From NCBI RefSeq assembly GCF_026625125.1, contig NZ_CP113097.1:1426001-1490000 (forward strand): 64,000 bases of DNA, in the 5' to 3' direction. The notes under the pieces were generated by a model, which saw only the letters and a list, made by a program, of their open reading frames with translations, was not told the origin of the DNA and did not search any database. The position numbers and the translations under genes are program-made. Numbering within the stretch: position 1 is the stretch's first letter; the number at the start of each line of letters is the position of its first letter. This DNA is from Pseudomonas putida. GTDB taxonomy: Bacteria; Pseudomonadota; Gammaproteobacteria; Pseudomonadales; Pseudomonadaceae. Positions 1 to 9,010 of this stretch are shown piece after piece.

Positions 1-501
1 ATCGAACTGGTGCCGCGCAAGCCTAGCGGCCCGCGCAATGGCAAGCGTGGCGACATCCAGATCCAGGGCGTCGGCAACCTGCTCACGCAGATGGCCGGCT
101 GCTGCCAGCCGCTGCCGGGCGATGCCATTGTCGGCTACATCACCCAGGGCCGCGGGGTGAGCATTCACCGCCAGGACTGTGCCTCGGTGCTGCAACTGGC
201 AGGGCGTGAGCCGGAGCGGATGATTCAGGTCAGCTGGGGGCCGATACCGGTGCAGACCTACCCGGTCGATATCGTTATCCGTGCCTACGACCGCCCAGGG
301 TTGCTGCGCGATGTGTCGCAGGTGCTGCTCAACGAGAAGATCAACGTGCTGGCAGTCAACACCCGCTCGAACAAGGAAGACAACACCGCGCTGATGTCGC
401 TGACCATCGAGATCCCGGGCCTGGATGCGCTGGGGCGTCTGCTGGGCAGGATTTCGCAGTTGCCGAACATCATCGAGACGCGGCGTAACCGTACCCCTTG
501 A
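1..501 (+). CDS. relA: RelA (p)ppGpp synthetase, C-terminal part (5' end outside window)
   Basis: The reading frame is open from the window edge and ends in TGA at 499-501, so only about the last 166 residues are present. They hold the conserved Cys-rich regulatory segment (CCQPLPGD, near residue 34 of the fragment), then a C-terminal ACT domain (DRPGLLRDVSQVLLNEKIN, followed by NTRSN). RelA makes (p)ppGpp on ribosomes stalled with uncharged tRNA. The synthetase and hydrolase domains lie upstream of the window, so RelA rather than SpoT is inferred from the ending and from the adjacent mazG, an arrangement also found in enterobacteria. No overlap with mazG; the gap is about 60 bases. Confidence 0.92.
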   Translation: MELVPRKPSGPRNGKRGDIQIQGVGNLLTQMAGCCQPLPGDAIVGYITQGRGVSIHRQDCASVLQLAGREPERMIQVSWGPIPVQTYPVDIVIRAYDRPGLLRDVSQVLLNEKINVLAVNTRSNKEDNTALMSLTIEIPGLDALGRLLGRISQLPNIIETRRNRTP

Positions 502-562
502 ACCTGCGGTGGCTTCTTTGTGGGCTTGCCCGCAACGAAGTCACCGCCGAAGGACCTGCTAC

Positions 563-1396
563 ATGACCTATTCCCTCGAAGACCTGCTGCACCTCATGGC
601 CCGGCTGCGCGACCCGCAGTACGGTTGCCCGTGGGACCTCAAGCAGAACTACGCCAGCATCGTGGCGCACACCATCGAAGAGGCTTACGAAGTTGCCGAC
701 ACCATCGAGCGCGGGGATTTCGAGCACCTTCAGGGCGAACTCGGTGATCTGCTGTTCCAGGTGGTCTACTACAGCCAGCTGGCCAGGGAGGAGGGGCGCT
801 TCGAGTTCGACGGTGTGGTCGATGCGATTACCCGCAAGCTGATACGCCGCCACCCCCATGTATTTCCCACCGGCGAGTTGTACGCGCCGCTGGACACGCC
901 GAGCCTGAGCGAGGCACAGGTCAAGTCGCGCTGGGAAGAGATCAAGGCCCAGGAACGTGCCGAGAAAAGCGAGCCTGAACAGCTGTCGCTGCTCGATGAC
1001 GTGCCGGCGGCATTGCCTGCCCTGTCCCGAGCCGCCAAACTGCAAAAGCGTGCCGCCACTGTCGGTTTCGACTGGCCAGACGCATTGCCGGTGCTGGACA
1101 AGGTCCGTGAGGAGCTCGACGAAGTGTTGCAGGCCATGGCCGACGGGGATGCCGAGTCCGTCGAAGATGAAGTCGGCGACCTGCTGTTCGCGGCTGTCAA
1201 CCTGGCCCGTCACCTCAAGCAAGACCCGGAAAATGCACTGCGTCGTGCCAACCGCAAGTTCGAGCGGCGTTTCCGCTTCATCGAACAGGCATTGCGCGAC
1301 AGCGGTCGCCCCATCGAATCGTGTAACCTTGACGAACTGGACGCCCTTTGGGGGGAAGCCAAACGTCAGGAAAAGAACCTGCCCAGCTGCGGCTGA
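563..1396 (+). CDS. mazG: MazG nucleoside triphosphate pyrophosphohydrolase
   Basis: 277 residues from the ATG at 563, which begins MTYSLEDLLHLMARLRDP; the frame is open further upstream but that extension is not MazG-like. The protein hydrolyses NTPs/dNTPs to monophosphates. Two tandem all-alpha MazG folds are visible: HTIEEAYEVADTIE plus ELGDLLFQ in the N-terminal half and REELDEVLQAM plus DEVGDLLFA in the C-terminal half, both with the EExxE...ExxD metal-binding pattern. Full length for the family. It directly follows relA, and in E. coli MazG is linked to ppGpp physiology; a functional link here is inference from neighbourhood. Confidence 0.95.
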   Translation: MTYSLEDLLHLMARLRDPQYGCPWDLKQNYASIVAHTIEEAYEVADTIERGDFEHLQGELGDLLFQVVYYSQLAREEGRFEFDGVVDAITRKLIRRHPHVFPTGELYAPLDTPSLSEAQVKSRWEEIKAQERAEKSEPEQLSLLDDVPAALPALSRAAKLQKRAATVGFDWPDALPVLDKVREELDEVLQAMADGDAESVEDEVGDLLFAAVNLARHLKQDPENALRRANRKFERRFRFIEQALRDSGRPIESCNLDELDALWGEAKRQEKNLPSCG

Positions 1397-1422
1397 GTGG
1401 CTGCATAAGTGAGTGAACATCC

Positions 1423-1962
1423 ATGAGTCTTTCCCTTCGCGATCAATTGCTCAAGGCCGGTCTGGTCAACCAGAAGCAGGTCTCCCAGGCCAACAAGGCC
1501 CAAAAGAAACAGAAACGCCTGGAGCACAAGGGCCAGGTCGAAGTCGACGACACCCAGCAGCGCCTGGCCAAGGAAGCGATGGCCGAGAAGGCCAAGCGTG
1601 ACCAGGAACTGAACCGTCAGCAGCAGGAAAAGGCCGAACAGAAGGCCCGTGCCGCGCAGATCAAGCAGTTGATCGAGGCGACCCGCCTGCCCAAGCTCAC
1701 GACCGAGGACTACTACAACTTCGTCGACGACAAGAAGGTCAAACGTATTGCGGTAAACGCCCTGATGCGTACCAAGCTGAGCAATGGCGCGCTAGCGATC
1801 GTGTCGTTTGGTGGGGGGTACGAAGTCATTCCGCGCGAGGCAGCGGTGAAGATCCAGGAGCGCGACCCTCATCGCATCCTGCTGCTCAATACCCATGTCG
1901 AGGAAGCGGATGAGGACGATCCGTATGCGGCGTACAAGATCCCTGACGACTTGATGTGGTAA
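1423..1962 (+). CDS. DUF2058 (YaiL-like) protein
   Basis: 179 residues. The N-terminal third is very rich in Lys, Gln, Ala and Glu (QVSQANKAQKKQKRLEHKG onward to about residue 75) and looks like a long charged helix or coiled coil. The C-terminal part (TRLPKLTTEDYYNFVDDKKVK and beyond) is the folded conserved DUF2058 region. The family includes E. coli YaiL, described only as a nucleoprotein/polynucleotide-associated protein; the biochemical role is unknown. It starts 26 bases after mazG, so the two are probably cotranscribed. No signal peptide or membrane segment. Confidence 0.85.
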   Translation: MSLSLRDQLLKAGLVNQKQVSQANKAQKKQKRLEHKGQVEVDDTQQRLAKEAMAEKAKRDQELNRQQQEKAEQKARAAQIKQLIEATRLPKLTTEDYYNFVDDKKVKRIAVNALMRTKLSNGALAIVSFGGGYEVIPREAAVKIQERDPHRILLLNTHVEEADEDDPYAAYKIPDDLMW

Positions 1963-2010
1963 GCATCAAGCACCCCGCCTTAGCGGTAGTGTCAGTCAGT
2001 TAGCGTTAGT

Positions 2011-2216
2011 GGGGCCGCTGCGCGGCCCATCGCTGGCAAGCCAGCGCCCACCGGTACAGCACACACCTCGAGTACTGCGCTGCCCCCAGGAAGTGGGACA
2101 CCCAGCCAATGTCTTGTGGTACTCCATCCTGTGGGGCAACCGTCTTGCACAACTTCTAAAAGCTGGCGCGATCCCGGTGGGAGCCGGCTTGCCGGCGATG
2201 GGCCGCGCAGCGGCCC
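2011..2216. repeat. Inverted pair of REP elements
   Basis: Two putida-type REP palindromes face each other: about 2011-2052 (GGGGCCGCTGCGCGGCCCAT, then CGCTGGCAAGCCAGCG) and about 2176-2216 (GTGGGAGCCGGCTTGCCGGC, then GATGGGCCGCGCAGCGGCCC). Between them lies a copy of the satellite motif TCTTGCACAACTTCTAA (2143-2159), which also recurs in the larger cluster at 7494-8021. This fills most of the 275-base gap between the DUF2058 gene and the next small gene. I see no coding sequence in it. Confidence 0.85.
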
Positions 2217-2237
2217 GAAATCAAAAACCTGTGCGGG

Positions 2238-2420
2238 TCATTGCGAAGTGCGCTGGTTTTCCTGCACTTCAAGCTCTGCCCGGTATTGGTGGGCTTCGTG
2301 TTCGTTGTGGAACATCCCGACCAATTCGCCTTGCTGGTGCACATCCCAGATCCGCACGCCAGCGGCCAGGCCTTCGTGGGACATTTTCGATTCGTCGCGT
2401 TCAGTTACTTGGACTGTCAT
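2238..2420 (-). CDS. Small hypothetical protein, 60 aa
   Basis: The start chosen is the ATG at 2420, preceded at a good distance by GGAGTTTAACG; the frame is open for 35 codons upstream but that part looks non-coding. The 60-residue product starts MTVQVTERDESKMSHEGLA and continues with VRIWDVHQQGELVGMFHNEH, ending in a charged tail. It is soluble, acidic and without Cys clusters or membrane segments. It looks like a conserved small Pseudomonas protein, but I do not recognise a family or function. It stands alone between a REP pair and the DUF3108 operon terminator. Confidence 0.65.
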   Translation of the reverse strand: MTVQVTERDESKMSHEGLAAGVRIWDVHQQGELVGMFHNEHEAHQYRAELEVQENQRTSQ

Positions 2421-2536
2421 CGTTAAACTCCACTGTTCAGTTGGTTGCGACATTCTGTCGCGCACCTCTTTTATAGAGTTTGTTAGCAGCCTAAGTAAAT
2501 AAAATAGCCATGAAACAAGTTTCATGTTGCCCAGGC

Positions 2537-2564
2537 AAAAAGAAGCCCCGCACAGGGCGGGGCT
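2537..2564 (-). terminator. Intrinsic terminator of the purM-purN-DUF3108 operon
   Basis: On the minus strand an 8-bp stem AGCCCCGC/GCGGGGCT with a 5-base loop is followed by TTCTTTTT. It lies about 22 bases after the DUF3108 stop codon. Confidence 0.85.
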
Positions 2565-2585
2565 ACGGATCTTGCGGGCTGCGGC

Positions 2586-3296
2586 TTAGCTGCCTTTGAC
2601 CGACTTGCCATCGACCGTACCATCCTGCAGCACGATCACATACTCCTTGCCATCGGTTTCGACCTGGCGCAGTTGGACCAGCAGGTAGTCCCAGTCCTTG
2701 GCGAACCACAGCTCGGTGATGCGCTTGCTCTGGCTTGGGTCGCGCACGCGCTCGACCTTCACCGCCTCGACCTGGCCGGTCTTGGTGGTGACTTTCTCAG
2801 TGCCCAGCACGCGGAAGTCGTAGGTGTCGATCTCGTCACCATCGACCACCTGGTAGGTCATGCTTTTCTTGCCAGCGGCCACATCATGCTGCAGCGCCAG
2901 CTGATAAGAGGACTTGTCCAGCACGCCGCGGTTGAGCGGCAGGCTGACGGCGTCACCCCGGTCGCTGCCGGTGACTTTCTTGCCGTTCCAGTCGAAGGTG
3001 AGGTCGACTTTCTTGGCTTTGCCCAGGCCGCCACGCTCGAAGTGATACTTCTGCGGCAGCAGGGTGTCGTTGTCCATGCGCAGGGTGCTTTGCTCGGTCA
3101 GGCTGGCGATCATCATGGAAGCCTTGAAATTAAGGTCCCAGGTACCGTTGGCATTCTTGACCAGGCTGCGCTCGGCAGTGCCGCTCATGGGAAGTTGCTT
3201 CCAGTCGGCGGTGTAACTGGCCGAGAAGGGTTTCAGATCGGCTGCCTGGAGGGGCAGGGCGAGCACGGCGAGAGCCAAGAGCAGGGCGCGACGCAT
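2586..3296 (-). CDS. DUF3108 domain exported protein
   Basis: 236 residues with a clear Sec signal peptide (MRRALLLALAVLALPLQA, cleavage predicted near residue 19). The mature part is a beta-rich DUF3108 domain (ADLKPFSASYTADWKQLPMSG to the C terminus), so it is periplasmic or outer-membrane associated. A good Shine-Dalgarno (AGGAG) precedes the ATG. It follows purN by 8 bases and is closed by an intrinsic terminator, so it is the last gene of a purM-purN operon. The biochemical function of DUF3108 is unknown; no link to purine synthesis is evident apart from cotranscription. Confidence 0.85.
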   Translation of the reverse strand: MRRALLLALAVLALPLQAADLKPFSASYTADWKQLPMSGTAERSLVKNANGTWDLNFKASMMIASLTEQSTLRMDNDTLLPQKYHFERGGLGKAKKVDLTFDWNGKKVTGSDRGDAVSLPLNRGVLDKSSYQLALQHDVAAGKKSMTYQVVDGDEIDTYDFRVLGTEKVTTKTGQVEAVKVERVRDPSQSKRITELWFAKDWDYLLVQLRQVETDGKEYVIVLQDGTVDGKSVKGS

Positions 3297-3304
3297 AAAT
3301 TCTC

Positions 3305-3958
3305 CTAGGGTCGGATCAAATGACCACTGGCCGGCAGTGGCTGGCCATCCAGTAATGCACCCTGTTCGCCCAGGCGCAAGCGCCCCTCGGCAAACCAGTG
3401 CACTGCCAGCGGGTAGATCTGGTGTTCCTGTTGGTGTACTCGCAGGGCCAGGCTTTCAGCGCTATCGCCTGACGCGACCGGTACCACAGCCTGTACGACC
3501 AGAGGGCCGCCATCGAGTTCCTCGGTGACGAAGTGTACGCTGCAGCCGTGCTCGGCGTCGCCTGCCTCCAAAGCCCGTCGGTGAGTATGCAGGCCCTTGT
3601 ACTTGGGCAGCAGTGACGGGTGGATGTTGAGCAGGCGGCCCTGATAGTGGCGAACGAAGCCGCCACTGAGGATACGCATGAAGCCGGCCAGCACCACCAG
3701 GTCGGGCGTGAAGCCGTCGATGCGCGCCATCAGCGCTGCATCGAAGGCTTCACGGCCGTCGAAGCCGGTGTGGTCCAGTACGGCGGTGGCGATACCCGCC
3801 GCCGCCGCGCGTTGCAGCCCGTAGGCATCGGCGCGGTTGGAAATCACCGCAGCGATGCGTACCGGGCTGTTTTCACCATGGCTGCTATCGATCAAGGCTT
3901 GCAGGTTGCTGCCCGAACCCGACAGCAGTACCACTACATTGCAGGGCTCGCTCGGCAT
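3305..3958 (-). CDS. purN: Phosphoribosylglycinamide formyltransferase PurN
   Basis: 217 residues. It transfers the formyl group from 10-formyltetrahydrofolate to GAR in the third step of purine synthesis. Seen: the N-terminal phosphate-binding loop LLSGSGSNLQALID, the folate/catalytic segment LLNIHPSLLPKYKGLHTHRRAL with the catalytic Asn and His, and the later Asp in VTEELDGGPLVVQ. The ATG overlaps the purM stop by one base (TGATG), indicating translational coupling. Length fits the family. Confidence 0.97.
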   Translation of the reverse strand: MPSEPCNVVVLLSGSGSNLQALIDSSHGENSPVRIAAVISNRADAYGLQRAAAAGIATAVLDHTGFDGREAFDAALMARIDGFTPDLVVLAGFMRILSGGFVRHYQGRLLNIHPSLLPKYKGLHTHRRALEAGDAEHGCSVHFVTEELDGGPLVVQAVVPVASGDSAESLALRVHQQEHQIYPLAVHWFAEGRLRLGEQGALLDGQPLPASGHLIRP

Positions 3959-5016
3959 CAGTGTGCCTTGAGGTTCTGCAGCTCGACCTGGGCAGCGCCT
4001 TCAGCGGCTTGTTCGATGCGACCGATGACCCAAGGCTGCTCGCCTTCTGCACGCAGTACATTCAGTGCTGCCTCGACCTGGTCCTGGGCCACGCAGATGA
4101 CCATGCCCACGCCGCAGTTCAGTACACGGTGCATCTCGTGCTCGTCGACGTTGCCTTTCTCTTGCAGGAAGTCGAATACCGCAGGGCGCTGCCAGCTGGC
4201 CACGTCAACCACGGCCTGGGCGTTTTTCGGCAGAACGCGCGGGATGTTGTCCAGCAGGCCACCACCGGTGATGTGGGCCATGGCCTTGACGGCGCCGGTC
4301 TGCTTGATCAGTTGCAGCAGTGGCTTGACGTAGATGCGGGTCGGTGCCATCAGCAGGTCGGTCAGCGGCTTGCCGTCGAGCTGGGTGTTCTCGATGTCGG
4401 TCGCCGACACTTCGAGGATCTTGCGGATCAGCGAGTAACCGTTGGAGTGCGGGCCGGAAGACGGCAGGGCGATCAGCGCGTCGCCGGTAGCGACCTTGGA
4501 GCCGTCGATGATCTCGGCCTTTTCCACCACGCCGACGCAGAAACCGGCCAGGTCGTAATCTTCGCCTTCGTACATGCCCGGCATTTCTGCGGTTTCGCCG
4601 CCAACCAGGGAGCAGCCGGCCAGCTCACAGCCGGCGCCGATGCCGGTGACCACGGTCGCGGCGACGTCGACGTTGAGCTTGCCGGTGGCGTAGTAGTCGA
4701 GGAAGAACAGCGGCTCGGCGCCGCAGACCACCAGGTCATTGACGCACATGGCGACCAGGTCCTGGCCGATGCTGTCGTGCTTGTTCAGGTTCAGCGCCAG
4801 GCGCAGCTTGGTGCCGACGCCGTCGGTGCCAGAGACCAGCACCGGCTGCTTGTAGCCGGCCGGGATCTCGCAGAGGGCGCCGAAGCCACCCAGGCCACCC
4901 ATGACTTCAGGGCGTGCGGTGCGTTTTGCCACGCCCTTGATGCGTTCGACCAGTGCTTCGCCGGCGTCGATGTCTACACCGGCGTCCTTGTAGCTCAGGG
5001 AGGGTTGCTTGCTCAT
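3958..5016 (-). CDS. purM: Phosphoribosylformylglycinamidine cyclo-ligase PurM
   Basis: 352 residues, normal for PurM (AIR synthetase), which closes FGAM to AIR with ATP in purine synthesis. Seen: [19 protein letters not shown] at the N terminus, [27 protein letters not shown], the [12 protein letters not shown] loop and [11 protein letters not shown], all hallmarks of the family. It heads the operon purM-purN-DUF3108. Its promoter must lie in the 317-base divergent gap 5017-5333. Confidence 0.98.
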   Translation of the reverse strand: MSKQPSLSYKDAGVDIDAGEALVERIKGVAKRTARPEVMGGLGGFGALCEIPAGYKQPVLVSGTDGVGTKLRLALNLNKHDSIGQDLVAMCVNDLVVCGAEPLFFLDYYATGKLNVDVAATVVTGIGAGCELAGCSLVGGETAEMPGMYEGEDYDLAGFCVGVVEKAEIIDGSKVATGDALIALPSSGPHSNGYSLIRKILEVSATDIENTQLDGKPLTDLLMAPTRIYVKPLLQLIKQTGAVKAMAHITGGGLLDNIPRVLPKNAQAVVDVASWQRPAVFDFLQEKGNVDEHEMHRVLNCGVGMVICVAQDQVEAALNVLRAEGEQPWVIGRIEQAAEGAAQVELQNLKAH

Positions 5017-5333
5017 TGATCCAGGCCTTTAAGAGGGAGGGATTCGTAAAAACGACCGTGACGGCCAAGGCCGGCTGGGAGCGGCGGCTGCCTGAAACGT
5101 CAGTGGTCTGTGAAGGCGCGCGATTTTATCAGGGTTGCGGTGCAGCGGCCATCCTCAGGCCGACGGGCAGGGCAGTAAATTACTGAAAAGTCCTCGCGGC
5201 TGGTTGATGCAGCCCCTTCTGTATAAGCTGCAATCAGCGAGCCCCAGTCGCGAGTCAAAGCGCTGGGGTTCTGACTGCTTTTTCTTACAGCTTGAAGCTT
5301 GCAGCTTGAAGCTCGACTGGACAGGAATCCTCA
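5017..5333. other. Divergent intergenic region between purM and the DUF2066 gene
   Basis: 317 bases without a credible gene. It must carry the purM promoter and that of the plus-strand DUF2066 gene. I see an interrupted inverted repeat CCCCAG...CTGGGG (about 5242-5266), then TGACTGCTTTTTC, then short AGCTTGAAGC repeats (5288-5313). I could not single out a confident promoter or purine-regulatory site. Confidence 0.5.
5288..5313. repeat. AGCTTGAAGC/AGCTTGCAGC short repeat
   Basis: CAGCTTGAAGCTTGCAGCTTGAAGCT is made of overlapping AGCTTGMA heptamers. It follows a CTGCTTTTTCTTACAG stretch that closely resembles the one at 41351-41380, where the same heptamers recur, so the two loci share a small dispersed element. 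Confidence 0.6.
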
Positions 5334-6401
5334 ATGCGTCTTCTCAATTATCTGTCAGCCGGCTGCCTTGCCTTGGTCAGTATCGCCGCCCAGGCCGAAA
5401 GCGTTTCCGGGCTCTATCAGGTGCGCGAACCGCTCGAAGGGCAGGGCGCTGAAGCCCGTACTGCAGCCACCACCAAGGCGCTCGATACGTTGGTGCTGCG
5501 CCTGACCGGCGACCCCAAGGCCCCGCAAAACCCGGCGCTGGCCGAGCTGCGCAAAGACCCGCAACAGATCATCAACCAGGTCGGTACCGAGGCCGGCCCG
5601 CCTGAGTCGGTGATGGTCGAGTTCGACCCTGGTAGCACCGAGCGGGCCTTGCGCAAGGCCGGGCTGGCGCTGTGGGGCAGCAATCGGCCGTCGATTCTCG
5701 GCTGGTGGCTCAATGACAGTGTCGAGGGCAGCAGCCTGGTTGGCGATGGCCAGACCAGCGCCCAGGCGCTGCGCCGTGCCGCCCAGCACCGTGGCCTGCC
5801 ACTGCGCCTGCCGCTGGCCGACCTGCAGGAGCAACTGGTGGCCAACGCCAAACAGCTCGAAGGCAACGACCCGGCGCCACTGCGCGAAGCTTCCGAGCGT
5901 TATGGTGCCGATGCGCTGTTGGCCGTACACGCCCTGGAGGCTGACGGCAAGTGGCAAGGCAAATGGCAGCTGTGGCTGGGCGACAAGCGCGAGCAAGGCA
6001 GCGCCGAAGGCGCAGACCAGGCCGCATTGGCCGATGCTGTGATGCTGGCTGTCAGCAACCGCCTGGCCCCTCGTTACGTGACCCGGCCCGGCGCCAGCAG
6101 CCAGTTGCAGGTGCAGGTGCAAGGCGTGAACCTGCAGCGTTACGCTGAGCTCAACCGCGTGCTCGAACCTTACGGCCCGCGCCTGCAACTGGCCGACGGC
6201 AAGACCTTGACCTACGGCGTCACTGCCAACCCTGAGCAGTTGCGTGCACAGCTTGGCTTGGCCAAGTTGCAGGAGGTCCCCGCTGAGCAGGCGCCTCCCG
6301 CCCCGGCTACGCCTGCGCCTGGAGCCGAAGCTACGCCAGGGCAACCGGCAACGGCTGCTGTAGCCCCCAAGCCGTTCGACGGCCTGCGTTTTCGCTGGTA
6401 A
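5334..6401 (+). CDS. DUF2066 domain exported protein
   Basis: 355 residues. The first about 20 residues (MRLLNYLSAGCLALVSIAAQ) form a Sec signal peptide, so the protein is periplasmic or envelope-bound. The body fits the DUF2066 family (LYQVREPLEGQGAEARTA near the mature N terminus, WWLNDSVEGSSLV in the middle). The C terminus is a Pro/Ala-rich linker (residues about 318-340) ending FDGLRFRW. Function unknown. It is followed 12 bases later by an AI-2E-type permease gene, so probably one operon. RBS AGGAATCCTCA precedes the ATG. Confidence 0.85.
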   Translation: MRLLNYLSAGCLALVSIAAQAESVSGLYQVREPLEGQGAEARTAATTKALDTLVLRLTGDPKAPQNPALAELRKDPQQIINQVGTEAGPPESVMVEFDPGSTERALRKAGLALWGSNRPSILGWWLNDSVEGSSLVGDGQTSAQALRRAAQHRGLPLRLPLADLQEQLVANAKQLEGNDPAPLREASERYGADALLAVHALEADGKWQGKWQLWLGDKREQGSAEGADQAALADAVMLAVSNRLAPRYVTRPGASSQLQVQVQGVNLQRYAELNRVLEPYGPRLQLADGKTLTYGVTANPEQLRAQLGLAKLQEVPAEQAPPAPATPAPGAEATPGQPATAAVAPKPFDGLRFRW

Positions 6402-6413
6402 GGATAAGCGACC

Positions 6414-7487
6414 ATGACTGATATGCGCCGTTGGATCTGGGTGGGTGTCGCCCTGCTGATCGCCCTGCTTCTTTATGGCCTGCACAACATCCTCTCACCC
6501 TTTTTGGTGGGGATCCTGCTGGCTTATCTGGCCGATCCGCTGGTCGATCGCCTGGAGCGCATGGGGTTGTCGCGGACCTGGGGAGTGGTGGTGGTCTTCG
6601 GCCTGTTCACCTTGATCCTGCTGGCACTGCTGCTCATCCTGATCCCGATGCTGGCCAAACAGTTGGTGCGGCTGTATGAACTGACGCCGCAGATGCTCGA
6701 CTGGTTGCAACATGTGGCGCTGCCCTGGGTGCAGAGCCGCCTGGGCCTGGCCGACGGGTTCTGGAAGTTCGACAAGATCAAGGCCGCGGTCAGTGAACAC
6801 ATGGGCCAGACCACGGACATCGTTGGCATGCTGCTGTCCCAAGCCACTGCCTCGAGCCTGGCGCTGCTGGCCTGGCTGGCCAACTTTGTGCTGATCCCGG
6901 TGGTGGGCTTCTATCTGTTGCGCGACTGGGACCTGATGATGGCCAAACTGCGCAGCCTGCTGCCGCGCCAGCGCGAGTCGCAGGTGGTCGGGCTGGCCGC
7001 AGAGTGCCATGAGGTGTTGGGGGCCTTCGTGCGGGGCCAGTTGATGGTCATGCTGGCGCTCGGGGTGATCTATTCCGCCGGGCTGATGCTGGTGGGGCTG
7101 GAGCTGGGGCTGCTGATCGGCATGCTGGCCGGCCTGGCGGCCATCGTGCCCTACATGGGCTTCATCATTGGCATCGGTGCGGCGCTGGTGGCCGGGTTGT
7201 TCCAGTTTGGCGGCGACCTGTACCCGATGCTGGGCATCGTCGCAGTGTTCATGGTCGGCCAGGCGCTGGAAGGCATGGTGCTGACACCGTTGCTGGTGGG
7301 GGACCGTATCGGCCTGCATCCGGTGGCGGTGATCTTCGCCATCCTTGCCGGGGGCGAACTGTTCGGCTTTACCGGCGTGCTGCTGGCCTTGCCAGTGGCT
7401 GCAGTGATCATGGTGTTGCTGCGCCATGTGCATGATCTGTACAAGGAGTCGGACATGTACGCGGGGGAGGTCGACCCTGATCTGTAA
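6414..7487 (+). CDS. AI-2E family (PerM/YdgG-like) membrane protein
   Basis: 357 residues with about eight hydrophobic segments: two near the N terminus (VGVALLIALLLYGL, ILSPFLVGILLAYLADPLVD), one at WGVVVVFGLFTLILLALLLI, then a long soluble insertion (about 85-150) and a C-terminal membrane block with the typical GFIIGIGAALVAGLF and LALPVAAVIMVLL. The conserved motif PFLVGILLAYLADPLVDRLE is characteristic of the family. Members export or exchange diverse solutes, including Na+/H+ antiport in some cases, so a role in autoinducer-2 transport should not be assumed. Confidence 0.9.
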   Translation: MTDMRRWIWVGVALLIALLLYGLHNILSPFLVGILLAYLADPLVDRLERMGLSRTWGVVVVFGLFTLILLALLLILIPMLAKQLVRLYELTPQMLDWLQHVALPWVQSRLGLADGFWKFDKIKAAVSEHMGQTTDIVGMLLSQATASSLALLAWLANFVLIPVVGFYLLRDWDLMMAKLRSLLPRQRESQVVGLAAECHEVLGAFVRGQLMVMLALGVIYSAGLMLVGLELGLLIGMLAGLAAIVPYMGFIIGIGAALVAGLFQFGGDLYPMLGIVAVFMVGQALEGMVLTPLLVGDRIGLHPVAVIFAILAGGELFGFTGVLLALPVAAVIMVLLRHVHDLYKESDMYAGEVDPDL

Positions 7488-7493
7488 GCTACT

Positions 7494-8021
7494 GTCTTGC
7501 TCTACTTCTAAAAGCTGGCGCCATCCAAGTGGGAGACTGCCGGCGATGGGCCGCAAAGCGGCCCCAGATGCTCGTTGGTGCCGTCGAGGGCGCTCGGGGT
7601 AGTACAGCTCCGCTATGGGGGCTGCTACGCAGCCCATCGCCGGCAAGCCGGCTCCCACCACGACCGCACCGTTCTTCAGGCCTGCGCTTTACCTTTGGAA
7701 GCAACCGTCTTGCCCAACTTCTAAGGCCGGCTCCCACCGCGACCGTGCAGTTCTTCAGGCCTGCGCTTTACCTGTGGAAGCAACTGTCTTGCCCAATGTC
7801 TAAAGGCAGGCGCAATCCATGTGGGAGCCGGGCTTGCCGGCGATGGGCCGCAAAGCGGCCCCCGATGCTCGCTGGTTCCGTCGAGCACGCTCGGGCTATT
7901 ACAGGTCATCTATGGTGGCTGCTACGCAGCCCATCGCCGGCAAGCCGGCTCCCACCACGACCGTGCCGTTCTTCAGGCCTGGGCTTTACCGGTGGAAGCA
8001 ACCGCCTTGCCCAATTTCTAA
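7494..8021. repeat. REP cluster with a tandemly duplicated composite unit
   Basis: The gap between the AI-2E gene and hda (7488-8176) has no gene. It holds REP palindromes at about 7529-7564 (arm partly deleted), 7617-7659, 7722-7738 (half), 7821-7863 and 7914-7956, alternating in orientation. They sit in a composite unit bounded by TCTTGCCCAANTTCTAA copies at 7494, 7708, 7787 and 8005. The segment TTCTTCAGGCCTGCGCTTTA with a following GTGGAAGCAAC precedes three of these. Spacings of 214, 79 and 218 bases show one full unit, one shortened unit and a second full unit. The unit has the look of an amplified REP-based element. Confidence 0.85.
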
Positions 8022-8176
8022 AACCCGGCGCAAACCCTGTAGGCGCCAAACTGTCTTGCAACTCTTTGATTTTGCTTGTGCTACGTGCCTTCGCGATTGT
8101 GCCACCCGCGTTGCGGGTATAGACTTTGCACACCGATCACCCTAGGCCCCCTGTGGTCTCCCGACCGCCCGCGAGC

Positions 8177-8884
8177 ATGAAACCACCGATCCAGTTGCCC
8201 CTGGGTGTGCGCCTGCGCGATGACGCCACCTTCATCAACTACTATCCGGGCGCCAATGCAGCGGCGTTGGGCTACGTAGAGCGGCTGTGCGAAGCCGACG
8301 CCGGCTGGACCGAGAGCCTCATCTACCTATGGGGCAAGCAGGGTGTCGGCCGTAGCCACCTGTTGCAAGCCGCCACTCACCGCTTCCAGCAGCGGGGCGA
8401 AGCCGCTGTGTACCTGCCGCTGGCGCAGTTGCTCGATCGTGGTATCGGGTTGCTCGATTACCTGGCGCAGTACGAACTGGTGTGCATCGACGACTTGCAC
8501 GTGATTGCCGGCAAGGCAGAGTGGGAAGAGGCGATGTTCCATCTGTTCAACCGCCTGCGCGACAGTGGTCGGCGCCTGCTGCTGGCCGCCTCGGCCTCGC
8601 CGCGCGAACTGCCGATCAAACTGCCCGACCTCAAGTCCCGCCTGACCCTGGCGCTGGTATTCCAGATGCGCGGGCTGTCTGATGAAGACAAGCTGCGCGC
8701 CCTGCAATTACGCGCTTCGCGCCGTGGCCTGCACCTGACCGACGAAGTCGGCCACTTCATCCTGACCCGTGGTACGCGCAGCATGAGTGCCCTGTTCGAC
8801 CTGCTCGAGCGGCTCGATCAGGCTTCTTTGCAGGCACAGCGCAAGCTGACCATCCCGTTCCTGAAAGAAACCCTTGGCTGGTAA
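8177..8884 (+). CDS. hda: Hda-type DnaA regulatory inactivator
   Basis: 235 residues from the ATG at 8177 (MKPPIQLPLGVRLRDDATF). The N-terminal QLPLGV is a beta-clamp-binding motif typical of Hda. The AAA+ core shows the Hda-style Walker A GKQGVGRSHLLQAA (Arg instead of Lys), Walker B LVCIDDLHVI, and sensor/Arg region LPIKLPDLKSRLTLALVFQM. There is no DNA-binding domain IV, which separates it from DnaA. Known role: with the DNA-loaded clamp it stimulates DnaA-ATP hydrolysis and prevents re-initiation. It is monocistronic, after the REP cluster. Confidence 0.92.
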   Translation: MKPPIQLPLGVRLRDDATFINYYPGANAAALGYVERLCEADAGWTESLIYLWGKQGVGRSHLLQAATHRFQQRGEAAVYLPLAQLLDRGIGLLDYLAQYELVCIDDLHVIAGKAEWEEAMFHLFNRLRDSGRRLLLAASASPRELPIKLPDLKSRLTLALVFQMRGLSDEDKLRALQLRASRRGLHLTDEVGHFILTRGTRSMSALFDLLERLDQASLQAQRKLTIPFLKETLGW

Positions 8885-9010
8885 GCCCTTGAATACGGTG
8901 CTTTGAGCGGCAAAACGAAAAAGTCACATCTTTTTCGATAAAATTTGCAAATGGGCCTGATAGAAGGCATAGTTTCCCCCTTCTAAAGGACTACAGACAC
9001 GGTCGTGCCC

